In this document: positions 41,683 through 49,399 of the stretch, piece by piece
Numbering within the stretch: the first letter of the stretch is position 1
Layout: every line of letters begins with the position of its first letter
Assembly: GCF_003626595.1 (NCBI RefSeq)
Contig: NZ_RBAK01000006.1
Location: 1 to 64,000, forward strand
Direction: 5' to 3'
Source: Micromonospora endolithica
Lineage (GTDB): Bacteria; Actinomycetota; Actinomycetes; Mycobacteriales; Micromonosporaceae
DNA length: 64,000 nt
Notes under the pieces: generated by a model
The model's database searches: none
Told to the model about the DNA's origin: nothing
Seen by the model: the letters and a program-made list of their open reading frames with translations, nothing else
Position numbers and translations under genes: made by a program

Positions 41683-42417
41683 CTACGCCGGCCGGTCGCC
41701 GTGCGCGAGGGCCGATGGGGTCAGCCGGCCGACGATGGCCGGGGCCTCTCGGACGAGAGCGTCGTTCTCCACCGCCTCGACCATGAAGCGGGCGTAGTCC
41801 ACGCGGCGGGTCAGGTTGCTGGCCAGGACTGGGTCACCCACGTGCCGGCTCCACACCGGCAGGCCTTGACTGTCACCCTCCTCCAGGTCGCTGCCCCGTA
41901 CGACTGTCCAGTCGGTGTCACTGGCGAAGATCCTGCGGCACGCCTCCACCTGGTCATCCACGTCCACGACACGGGCAAGCTTCGCCAGCCGACCGAACAC
42001 GGCCGCGTAGATCTTGAACTTCCGCGGGTACACGTCTTTTTCGTCGCGGGCGATGTGCCAACCGCAGGAGAACACCAGACGGGCGCCGGGACGCGCGTGG
42101 TCGAGCACAGCCTGGGCCGTACCGGAGGCATAGTGGTCCACCCCCCACGGCACCAACACCGTGAGCACCGCATCGCACTCGTCCACCGCCCGTGCGATCA
42201 CCGCACGATCGTCGGTCGCTCCGGGGAACACCGTGATTCGTCCCGCGAACCCGGCGAGCTTGTGGACGCTCTGCTCTCGGCACACACCCACGACCTCGTA
42301 ACCCTGGTTCAACGCGTGCTGCACCAGGTAGCGCCCGAGTTTCCCGGACGCGCCGACAATGCACAGCTTCTTTCCCACGCCCGGCTTCCTGGCTCCGTCC
42401 ACACCGATCGACTCCAT
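41683..42417 (-). CDS. NAD(P)-binding oxidoreductase, atypical SDR/NmrA-like
   Basis: 244 aa. Rossmann motif GASGKLGRYL (residues about 22-31), followed by NQGYEVVGVCR, then VDECDAVLTVLVPWG. The classical YxxxK is absent, and the C-terminal part (TDWTVVRGSDLEEGD, YARFMVEAVENDALV) fits atypical SDRs that bind NAD(P) and either reduce quinones or act as sensors. It is divergent from a TetR gene across two operator copies, so it is probably the main TetR target. Confidence 0.85.
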   Translation of the reverse strand: MESIGVDGARKPGVGKKLCIVGASGKLGRYLVQHALNQGYEVVGVCREQSVHKLAGFAGRITVFPGATDDRAVIARAVDECDAVLTVLVPWGVDHYASGTAQAVLDHARPGARLVFSCGWHIARDEKDVYPRKFKIYAAVFGRLAKLARVVDVDDQVEACRRIFASDTDWTVVRGSDLEEGDSQGLPVWSRHVGDPVLASNLTRRVDYARFMVEAVENDALVREAPAIVGRLTPSALAHGDRPA

Positions 42418-42443
42418 GACCCTCTCTCCGCGCGTCGTTCCAG

Positions 42444-42477
42444 CCTTACGCTGTAAGGTATAGCCTTACGGTGTAAG
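42444..42477. promoter_or_regulatory. tandem TetR operator
   Basis: Two palindromes, CCTTACGCTGTAAGG (42444-42458) and CCTTACGGTGTAAGA (42464-42478), with a 20-bp period, lie in the 99-bp gap between the oxidoreductase and the TetR gene. The first is perfectly symmetric around its centre. Two adjacent sites on the same face of the helix fit two TetR dimers controlling both promoters. Confidence 0.8.
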
Positions 42478-42516
42478 ACTGTCAAGGCGTTCGAACAGCC
42501 TGAGCAGGAGGCCCTC

Positions 42517-43197
42517 GTGACAACCGAACCAGCCGGCACGCCCGCGCCCCGCCGCAACTCGCTCAGCAAGGAGGGGGTGCTTCGCGCCGCGGTCGCATTG
42601 GCGGACGAGGCCGGCACCGCTGCGCTGAGCATGCGCAGGCTCGCCGAGCGGCTCGGCGTCGAGGCCATGTCGCTGTACCACCATTTCCGCAAGAAGGACG
42701 CGATTCTCGACGGCATGGTCGACCTCGTCTTCGACGAGATCGAGCTCCCGCCCGACGGCGCCGACTGGCGGGCCGCGATGCGACGGCGGGCAGTCTCGAT
42801 GCGCGGCGCACTGGTTCGCCACCCGTGGGCGATCAGCCTGATGGACTCAAGGAAAAACCCCGGCCGCGCGACGCTGCGTCACCACAACGCGGTGATCGGC
42901 TGCCTTCGGTCGGGGGGCTTCTCGATCTCCGGTGCCGCGCACGCGATCTCGGTGCTGGACAGCTACCTCTACGGATTCGCGCTCCAGGAGCTCAGCCTGC
43001 CCTTCACGTCACCCGCCGACCTCGAGGACGTGGCAGGCTCGATTCTGCGACAGATGCCCCGCGATGAGTTCCCGCACCTCGCCGAGATGATCGTCGACCG
43101 CGCCCTGAAACCTGGTTACGCGTACGCCGAGGAATTCGAGATCGGACTCGACCTGATCCTCGACGGGCTGCAACGACACCGCGAGAGCTGGCGGTGA
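42517..43197 (+). CDS. TetR-family regulator
   Basis: 226 aa, GTG start. N-terminal HTH (LSKEGVLRAAVALADEAGTA, LSMRRLAERLGVEAMSLYHH, FRKKDAILDGMVD; residues about 15-70) is typical TetR. The C-terminal part (RHPWAISLMDSRKNPGRATL, HAISVLDSYLYGFALQELSL) belongs to the TetR_C-like group that includes many drug- or metabolite-responsive repressors. It probably binds the two CCTTAC palindromes upstream and represses itself and the divergent oxidoreductase. Confidence 0.9.
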   Translation: MTTEPAGTPAPRRNSLSKEGVLRAAVALADEAGTAALSMRRLAERLGVEAMSLYHHFRKKDAILDGMVDLVFDEIELPPDGADWRAAMRRRAVSMRGALVRHPWAISLMDSRKNPGRATLRHHNAVIGCLRSGGFSISGAAHAISVLDSYLYGFALQELSLPFTSPADLEDVAGSILRQMPRDEFPHLAEMIVDRALKPGYAYAEEFEIGLDLILDGLQRHRESWR

Positions 43198-43255
43198 CCC
43201 GTGAGAAGGCGAGCACCGCGTCACGAGAACCTGATCTTGGGATTCGGGCGTCTGT

Positions 43256-43795
43256 ATGGGTGTGAGGGTGGATGAAGCGGAGTTGGTGCGGCGTACCGCA
43301 CGTGGCGATCGGGCGGCCTTCGACGAGCTGTATCGCCGGACGTCTCCGTGGTTGCTGGTCCGGCTGCGTCGCCGCTGCGATGACGACGACCTGGTCGCCG
43401 ACGTCATGCAGGAGACGTATCTGGCGGTGTGGCGGGCGGCGGATTCGTTCGCGGGCGTGAGCGCCGGCAGCGGACTCGGCTGGCTGTGGTCCATCGCCGC
43501 GCGCCGGCTGATCGACGCCTTCCGTCGGCGTGCGAGGGATTCGCAGGCGGTACCGCTACCACTGGCGATGCGGAACCCGCCGGCGGCGGAGGACGTGGCG
43601 CTGGACGGCACGGTCGGTGACGACGTCGGGGACGCCCTGCGCAGACTGGCACCGGAACTGCGTCAGGTCCTGCACGCCATGGTGGTGGACGGACTCACGG
43701 TCCAGGAGACCGCCGTCCTGCTCGGTCTGCCGGAGGGGACTGTCAAGACTCGCGCCCGCCGTGCGCGACTGGCACTGCGGGAGGCGTTGTCATGA
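43256..43795 (+). CDS. ECF sigma factor
   Basis: 179 aa. Region 2 (DRAAFDELYRRTSPWLLVRL, DDDDLVADVMQETYLAVWRA, WLWSIAARRLIDAFRRRARD) and region 4 (LRRLAPELRQVLHAMVVDGL, TVQETAVLLGLPEGTVKTRA) are complete. There is no extra C-terminal domain. Stop and the next start overlap (ATGA), so it is coupled to the anti-sigma gene. The operon continues into an ABC transporter, its likely target. ATG 43256 is used, with GTG 43262 as an alternative. Confidence 0.92.
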   Translation: MGVRVDEAELVRRTARGDRAAFDELYRRTSPWLLVRLRRRCDDDDLVADVMQETYLAVWRAADSFAGVSAGSGLGWLWSIAARRLIDAFRRRARDSQAVPLPLAMRNPPAAEDVALDGTVGDDVGDALRRLAPELRQVLHAMVVDGLTVQETAVLLGLPEGTVKTRARRARLALREALS

Positions 43796-44598
43796 CCGCA
43801 CACATCTCCACCGGCCTGCTGGGCCGGTACGTCACGGGGGACACCGGCATCGCGCCTGACGTGTTGTGGGCGGTGGAGGCACATCTGGAGGAGTGCGCGA
43901 GCTGCCGAGACCGCTCGGCCGAGGTGGGCGACGTCGACACGGCGGCGCTGCTGGCCCGGGTCCGGACGGGTCTGGACGCCGCGGTGTCCGCTACCGCACC
44001 GGCACCCGGACGGCGCCGGTGGCTGCCTTCGCGGGCCACCCGATGGGTGACGCCGCTGTTCGTTCCCTGGCTCGCGACGACGGTACTCGTGGTCCTGGTC
44101 GCGCTCGGCTTCGACCTGGCCGCCGGAGCCAGGAACGGGGCGCTGCCATCGCTGGTCGTCCTCCTCGCTCCGGTGGCGCCGTTTCTCGGAGTCGCCACCG
44201 CCTGGACGCGGCGGTTCGATCCGGCCCACGAGATGGTCGCCGCGACAGCGCGGGCGGGCCTCGGGTTGGTGCTGCGGCGAACCTTTGTGGTCCTCGTCGT
44301 GGTCATTCCGGTGCTCGCCGCGGCCGGCTCGCTGGTGGGTGCCTCCCCAGCCCGCTGGCTGCTGCCGTGCCTGGCCTTCACGATGTGCGCGCTGGCATTG
44401 GGTGACCTGGTCGGCCTGCCCCGGGCCACGGCGGGGCTGGCACTGCTCTGGGTGGCGGTGGTCATCGGGCCGAGCATCGTCACCGCCCGCATGTCGGTGC
44501 TGCTGACCGAGACCGCCCTGCCGGGCTGGGCGGCGCTGACAGCTCTCGTGACCCTCGTTCTGATCGCCCGCCGCAACAGTGCCGCCGAGCTTCGATGA
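43792..44598 (+). CDS. membrane anti-sigma factor with zinc-finger domain
   Basis: 268 aa. The N-terminal zf-HC2/ASD domain has the motif EAHLEECASC (His-x3-Cys-x2-Cys) preceded by GRYVTGDTGI. After a linker come six hydrophobic segments (LFVPWLATTVLVVLVALGF, LPSLVVLLAPVAPFLGV, RRTFVVLVVVIPVLAAAGS and three more). The cytoplasmic zinc domain would hold the sigma factor, and the large membrane part would sense an envelope signal. ATGA overlaps connect it to both neighbours. Confidence 0.88.
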   Translation: MTAHISTGLLGRYVTGDTGIAPDVLWAVEAHLEECASCRDRSAEVGDVDTAALLARVRTGLDAAVSATAPAPGRRRWLPSRATRWVTPLFVPWLATTVLVVLVALGFDLAAGARNGALPSLVVLLAPVAPFLGVATAWTRRFDPAHEMVAATARAGLGLVLRRTFVVLVVVIPVLAAAGSLVGASPARWLLPCLAFTMCALALGDLVGLPRATAGLALLWVAVVIGPSIVTARMSVLLTETALPGWAALTALVTLVLIARRNSAAELR

Positions 44599-45419
44599 AG
44601 AGGAAGTACGGAATGAAGAAGGCGATCAGTGCCGCGTCCGTGGCGCCGACGACGTACGCATGGGCGATCCGGGCGCTGGACCTGCGCGTCCGGACCGGTC
44701 GGCACCTTGCCGTCAACGGCCTCGACCTGTCGTTGGGCGTCGGCGTGCACGGGCTGCTCGGGCCCAACGGCGCCGGTAAGACGACCCTGATGCGGGTGCT
44801 CGCGACCGTGCTGCGCCCGGCCGGCGGTGACCTCGAACTGCTGGGCCACTCCGTACCCGAACGGCTCGATCTACGGACGTTGCGGCGATCGATCGGGTAC
44901 CTGCCGCAGGAGTTCGGTTTCTACGGCCGATTCACCGTGCGGGAGTTCATCGAATACATGGCCTGGTTGAAGGAAGTCCCCGCGCGCGACGTGCCCGACG
45001 CGGTGGAGCGTGCGCTGGAACGGGTGCGACTCACCGATCGCGGCAACTCCCGGATGAAGACGCTCTCCGGAGGCATGCTCCGGCGGGCGGGCGTCGCGCA
45101 GGCCGTCGTGAACGATCCCGAGATCCTGCTGTTGGACGAGCCGACGGTGGGTCTCGATCCCGAGCAGCGGGTGGCGTTCAGGTCGCTGCTACGCGAGTTG
45201 GGCACACACACCTGCGTGCTGGTCTCGACACACCTGGTGGAGGACGTGGTCGCGGCGTGCACGGACGTGGTGCTGATGGATGCTGGACGGGTCGTGTTCC
45301 ACGGTGTACCTGCCGACCTGGTAGAGCTGGGTCAGGAGGGGGCGGTGGGCGACAGCTCGGCTGAGCGCGGGTACACCGAACTGCTGCGCCGGCACCGCGC
45401 CACCGGGGGCGTGGCATGA
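44595..45419 (+). CDS. ABC transporter ATP-binding protein
   Basis: 274 aa. Walker A LGPNGAGKTTLMRV, Q-loop region IGYLPQEFGFYG, signature LSGGMLRRAGVAQAVVN, Walker B EILLLDEPTVGLDP and switch His STHLVED are all present. The N-terminal 30 residues before RALDLRVRTG are Ala/Lys-rich and may not all be translated. It overlaps the anti-sigma and the following permease gene (ATGA), so the exporter is part of the sigma-factor operon. Confidence 0.9.
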   Translation: MKRKYGMKKAISAASVAPTTYAWAIRALDLRVRTGRHLAVNGLDLSLGVGVHGLLGPNGAGKTTLMRVLATVLRPAGGDLELLGHSVPERLDLRTLRRSIGYLPQEFGFYGRFTVREFIEYMAWLKEVPARDVPDAVERALERVRLTDRGNSRMKTLSGGMLRRAGVAQAVVNDPEILLLDEPTVGLDPEQRVAFRSLLRELGTHTCVLVSTHLVEDVVAACTDVVLMDAGRVVFHGVPADLVELGQEGAVGDSSAERGYTELLRRHRATGGVA

Positions 45420-46756
45420 CCGGCCGGATCCTTCGCGTCGAGCTTCGCCGTTCGGCCGCGCTGCGGGTAGCCGGTGGGACGGCCCTGCTCGGAGCCGCAC
45501 TGCTGTACGTCGCCGTGGATGGCTGGGGCGGACGCTGGATGCTTCTGGCGCTCTGGCAGCGGGAGTACCTGTTCATCCTCTGGCCCGTGGCTCTCGGCCT
45601 GGGAGCCTGGCACGCGGGCCGTGATCGCAGGTGCCGCACCGACGAGCTGATCTCGACGACCGCCCGCCCGCGCTGGCAGCGGGTCCTGCCGGCGGCCGCC
45701 GCGATGGCGCTGTCGGCGGCCGCCGGCTACATCCTGATGTACGCCGCCGGCGTGGCCCAGGTCGCGATGCTCACCAGCTATCTCCCCGGCCAGTCCGTGG
45801 TGATCGCCGGTGTCGGCGTCCTCTGGATGGTGTCCGGTGCCTGGCTCGGCATGACCGTCGGCGCGCTCGTACCGTCGCGGCTGACACCGGCCGTCACCGC
45901 TGTCGCCGGTGCCGCCGTGGCGATCGTCGCCATCACCGATCGCGGATACGCCCACGTGCCCAAGTTCGTGCACCTGCTGACGCCATCGCCGTTCGGGTTC
46001 TGGGGCGACTTCGTGACCGTCTCCGGCAGAGTCAGTGTCGCGCACACCGTGTGGCTGGCCGGCTTGGCCGTCACCGGTCTTGCCGGTTTCGTCTGCGCCA
46101 CCCGGACCGCGCGGCTGGTCGGCCTCGTGCCGGCAGTGGTCGCAGCAGTCGTGGCCCTGGCGCTGCTACCCGCTGACCGGCAGCGGCTGCCCGTGCCTGA
46201 TCCGGAGGCGGCCGCTCCGGTGTGCAGCTCCGATGCGGGGCCCGAGGTTTGTGTGACCAGGGTGCATGCTACTGCCCTGGCGGATCTGCGGGAACCGGCG
46301 CGGCAGGCCCTCGCGACACTGTCGGCGAAGCTTCCGCAGGCGCCCACGTCCGTCCGGGAGACACCCGCATCGTGGTATGACCCGCAGCCCCGCCCACAAC
46401 CGCGCAACACCCTCCTCGTGGAACTCGAGCTCGACCCCTGGGGAGGTGCGAAGGGCAGTCCGGACGAGCTGCGGTGGCGGCTGCTGGACGGGGCGGGAAC
46501 GCGGCCGTGTACGTACATCATCGGGAAGCCGGCCGCCGCTCGATCACACCACATCGCACGGCTCGCGGCGGCGGCCTGGCTGGTCGGCGGGCCGCCCCCG
46601 TCCGGCGAGCATGGCGACGCCGCGCTCCGGGCGTTTGAGAAGCTACAGTCGCTCCCGGCGACCGAGCAGCGGGCCCGCATCGCCGCGTTGCGGGAGGCGG
46701 CACTGGCCTGCGACGAGGTGAACCTGCTCGAAGTCCTCGTCGGGGACAGCCGATGA
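45416..46756 (+). CDS. ABC exporter membrane subunit
   Basis: 446 aa. Six membrane helices in the first 250 residues (VAGGTALLGAALLYVAVDGW, LLALWQREYLFILWPVALGL, PAAAAMALSAAAGYILMYAA, VVIAGVGVLWMVSGAWLGMT and others) are followed by a soluble domain of about 180 residues that includes a Cys pair (PVCSSDAGPEVCVTRVHA). This looks like a permease with an extracytoplasmic or cytoplasmic C-terminal domain. Coupled to the ATPase gene before it and the 192-aa gene after it by ATGA overlaps. Confidence 0.75.
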   Translation: MTGRILRVELRRSAALRVAGGTALLGAALLYVAVDGWGGRWMLLALWQREYLFILWPVALGLGAWHAGRDRRCRTDELISTTARPRWQRVLPAAAAMALSAAAGYILMYAAGVAQVAMLTSYLPGQSVVIAGVGVLWMVSGAWLGMTVGALVPSRLTPAVTAVAGAAVAIVAITDRGYAHVPKFVHLLTPSPFGFWGDFVTVSGRVSVAHTVWLAGLAVTGLAGFVCATRTARLVGLVPAVVAAVVALALLPADRQRLPVPDPEAAAPVCSSDAGPEVCVTRVHATALADLREPARQALATLSAKLPQAPTSVRETPASWYDPQPRPQPRNTLLVELELDPWGGAKGSPDELRWRLLDGAGTRPCTYIIGKPAAARSHHIARLAAAAWLVGGPPPSGEHGDAALRAFEKLQSLPATEQRARIAALREAALACDEVNLLEVLVGDSR

Positions 46757-47331
46757 GATGGTTGACGTTGTACCTGCGATGCCGAGGCATCCCTACCTCA
46801 GCAGGGGTGGCGCTGGCCGGGGTGACCGTGCTGTGGTGGCTGGGCCAAGTGAACGATGTGCCACGGCTCAGACTCTCCATCGCGCTGCTGACCGTGCTGG
46901 TGGTGACCGTCCCCTTCGGGCCGGGGCTCGCCGGCGCGGACCCCGCGTTGGATCGGACGGCTGCGCTCGCCTGGCTGCCACGGCGGGCCGCGCACATCCT
47001 CGCCGTCATGGCGACCGCTGCCGTCGTCACCGCCATGCCGGCGCTGGTAGGCGAACCGGTGGCAGCGGCGGAGTTCCTGGTCAGGGACGCCGCCGGGGTC
47101 GGGGGACTGCTCGCGCTCGGCGGAGTTGCCTGGGGGGCTCAGTGGGCCTGGCTGCTGCCCGTCGGATGGACTCTGACGGCGCTTCTCTTCGGGCCGGCGA
47201 CTTCGCCCGCGTACCGTGAGGTCCTGACCTGGATGATGCAGCCGGCCGGCACCACGTCGGCCACCGCCACCGCCGTAGCCATCGCCCTCGTTGGCGTAGT
47301 CTCACATGCGGCCTTCGGTGGTCGCCGGTAG
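46753..47331 (+). CDS. second small membrane subunit of the ABC operon
   Basis: 192 aa with about five hydrophobic segments (GVALAGVTVLWWLGQVNDVP, LSIALLTVLVVTVPFGPG, AAHILAVMATAAVVTAMPAL, GVGGLLALGGVAWGAQWAWL, SATATAVAIALVGVVSHAAF). ATGA overlap with the previous gene. It ends the five-gene operon sigma/anti-sigma/ATPase/two membrane proteins. I do not recognise a family; a partner permease is inferred. Confidence 0.75.
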   Translation: MRWLTLYLRCRGIPTSAGVALAGVTVLWWLGQVNDVPRLRLSIALLTVLVVTVPFGPGLAGADPALDRTAALAWLPRRAAHILAVMATAAVVTAMPALVGEPVAAAEFLVRDAAGVGGLLALGGVAWGAQWAWLLPVGWTLTALLFGPATSPAYREVLTWMMQPAGTTSATATAVAIALVGVVSHAAFGGRR

Positions 47332-47664
47332 CCCGGTCTTCCGCCGACCGTCGACCATCGCTGTTCATGCACCGGCGGCTCCGCTTCGCAGGCCGGTCAA
47401 CCGCCCATCGTCGAACAGCAGGTTCCACGGCGTGCAGTCACATGGATGACGTTGCGCGGTGCGTCCAGGTCAGGGTGCTCGGTGAACCTACCGGTCGTGA
47501 CCCTGTTCGTTGCATCGATACCGCGTCGGGTGCGTGACTGTGGTGAGCGGATGGGCACGTGGATGGGTCCTGTTGGTGGGACTTGTTGGCTGAGTGCTTG
47601 ATGTTGGGCTGCGGCTGCGGGGCTAGCGTCAGCGGTTCATGGGTGACACGTGGGGGACTGATCT
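47332..47664. other. intergenic region
   Basis: 333 bp between the ABC operon and the DUF4041 gene. No gene or clear hairpin was seen; the promoter of the downstream gene should lie in its right part. Confidence 0.5.
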
Positions 47665-49167
47665 GTGGCTTACCGTTTCAATGCTCCGCCGAATTGGCCG
47701 ACACCGCCGTTGGGTTGGGTGCCTGGTCCCGGGTGGAAGCCGGATCCGGTATGGGGACCCCCACCGCCGGGATGGCAGCTGTGGATCGCCGAAGCGCCGC
47801 CTGCGGTTCCGGCTGCGCAGCAGCCGCCCGCAGCGCCCGCGGTGGCAGTCTCCGTGCCTCCGTCGGTCCCGGCGCCACGTGCCGACGACTCTGGGATTCC
47901 GCTGTTCGGGGCGCGCGGCAAAGCGCGGGAGTTGGCCGCGGAGGTGACGCATCTGCGGGCGGAGCTGGAACGGCTCCGTGTGGAGATGAACCGTCTTGGT
48001 GTGCTGCCGGTGGCCGAGCTGGAGCAGTATCGAGAGCGGCTGGAACGCGAGATCGCGGAGCAGGCTCGAACGGCTCAGGGGCAGAAGGCGGATCTGGATC
48101 GCCGGTTGCGGGAACTTCGTCAGCAGGTCGTGGTGACCGAGGAGAAGGCGCTGCTGCAGGAGGCCGGCGTCTACGAGTATCGGCATCCTCTGTCGGATGC
48201 GGTCGCCTACCAGGCCGCTCTGGCTGGGCTGCAGGGCGAGATCAAGAGCATGACCAAGCGGGAAGGCGGAGCGGTCCTGGCCGCCACTGGCTGGACGGTG
48301 AACGGTTCCGCAGCCGAGGGGCGAGTGATGGTGCGGGACTTCTCCAAGCTGATGCTGCGGGCCTACAACGCCGAGGCGGACAACCTGGTACGCGGCCTGA
48401 GGCCCTACAAGCTCGACTCGGCCGTCGAGCGGCTGGGCAAGGTGGCGGCGACCATCGCCAAGCTGGGCAAGACGATGCAGATCCGCATATCCGAGGACTA
48501 CCACCGGCTGCGGGTACGCGAATTGGAGCTTACGGCTGACTACCAAGCGAAGGTTGCCGAGGAAAAGGAGCGTGAGCGGGAGGAAAAGGCGCGGCTGCGG
48601 GAGGAGCGACGGGTCCAGCAAGAGATCGAACGCGAGCGCGCCCGTCTAGACAAGGAGCGCCAGCACTACGCCAACGCCCTCGTCGCGCTGCAAGCCAAGG
48701 GCGACGTCGACGGGGCCGCCCAGATGCAGGAGCGGCTGGCGCAGATTGACACCGCGATCCAGGACGTGGACTACCGGGCCGCCAACGTGCGCGCCGGCTA
48801 CGTGTACGTCATCTCCAACCTGGGAGCGTTCGGCGAAAAGATGGTGAAGATCGGCATGACCCGACGCCTCGACCCGCTCGACAGAGTGAAGGAACTCAGC
48901 GACGCCTCCGTACCATTCAACTTCGACGTGCACGCTCTGTTCTTCTCCGACGATGCCGTCGGCATCGAAGCCAAGATGCATGCCCGCCTGGCGGACCGCC
49001 GAGTCAATGTCATCAACCAGCGACGTGAGTTCTTCTACGCCACGCCCCACGAGGCCAAGGAACACCTGCTTGAGCTGACAGGCAACCTGCTGCAGTACGA
49101 CGAGGTCCCCGAGGCGCTCGAGTACCGGCAGAGTCTGACTCAGGCGAAGGAGAGCGGTTCGGCGTGA
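47665..49167 (+). CDS. DUF4041 / T5orf172 (GIY-YIG-like) protein
   Basis: 500 aa, GTG start. An N-terminal Pro/Trp-rich segment with repeats (PPLGWVPGPGWKPDPVWGPP) is followed by a long coiled coil (about 85-175, ELAAEVTHLRAELERLRVEM), a DUF4041 region with a second coiled coil (about 275-350), and a C-terminal T5orf172/MUG113-type GIY-YIG domain: GYVYVISNLG, MVKIGMTRRLDPLDRVKELS, EAKMHARLADRRVN, REFFYATPHEA. Catalytic Tyr, Arg and Glu of GIY-YIG fit these positions. Proteins of this kind are found near mobile elements and defence genes (family knowledge). It is a single-gene unit. Confidence 0.85.
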   Translation: MAYRFNAPPNWPTPPLGWVPGPGWKPDPVWGPPPPGWQLWIAEAPPAVPAAQQPPAAPAVAVSVPPSVPAPRADDSGIPLFGARGKARELAAEVTHLRAELERLRVEMNRLGVLPVAELEQYRERLEREIAEQARTAQGQKADLDRRLRELRQQVVVTEEKALLQEAGVYEYRHPLSDAVAYQAALAGLQGEIKSMTKREGGAVLAATGWTVNGSAAEGRVMVRDFSKLMLRAYNAEADNLVRGLRPYKLDSAVERLGKVAATIAKLGKTMQIRISEDYHRLRVRELELTADYQAKVAEEKEREREEKARLREERRVQQEIERERARLDKERQHYANALVALQAKGDVDGAAQMQERLAQIDTAIQDVDYRAANVRAGYVYVISNLGAFGEKMVKIGMTRRLDPLDRVKELSDASVPFNFDVHALFFSDDAVGIEAKMHARLADRRVNVINQRREFFYATPHEAKEHLLELTGNLLQYDEVPEALEYRQSLTQAKESGSA

Positions 49168-49399
49168 CCTCCCAGAGAAAGCCGAAGTGGTCAGGCCGGC
49201 GGCGCTGTCGGACGGACGACCTCTTGCCGACGACACCCACCGTCCTGTCGGTCACCGCTTGGTGATTAGATCGGCGCTTGTAGCTGCGGTTCACCCTTCG
49301 ACCCCCGGCGCCTGTCTCATTGCCTGGAACATCGGTCTCACGGGCAACGGCCTGGCCAGGGCTTTCACGTGGGTGGTCTCTTCGGCGATCCCCAAGAGG
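49168..49399. other. short repeat-containing gap
   Basis: 232 bp without a gene. At 49159-49230 GGCGTGACCTCCCAGAGAA and following bases match part of repeat R1 (10284, 39258), the only piece of R1 right of fragment D. Confidence 0.55.
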
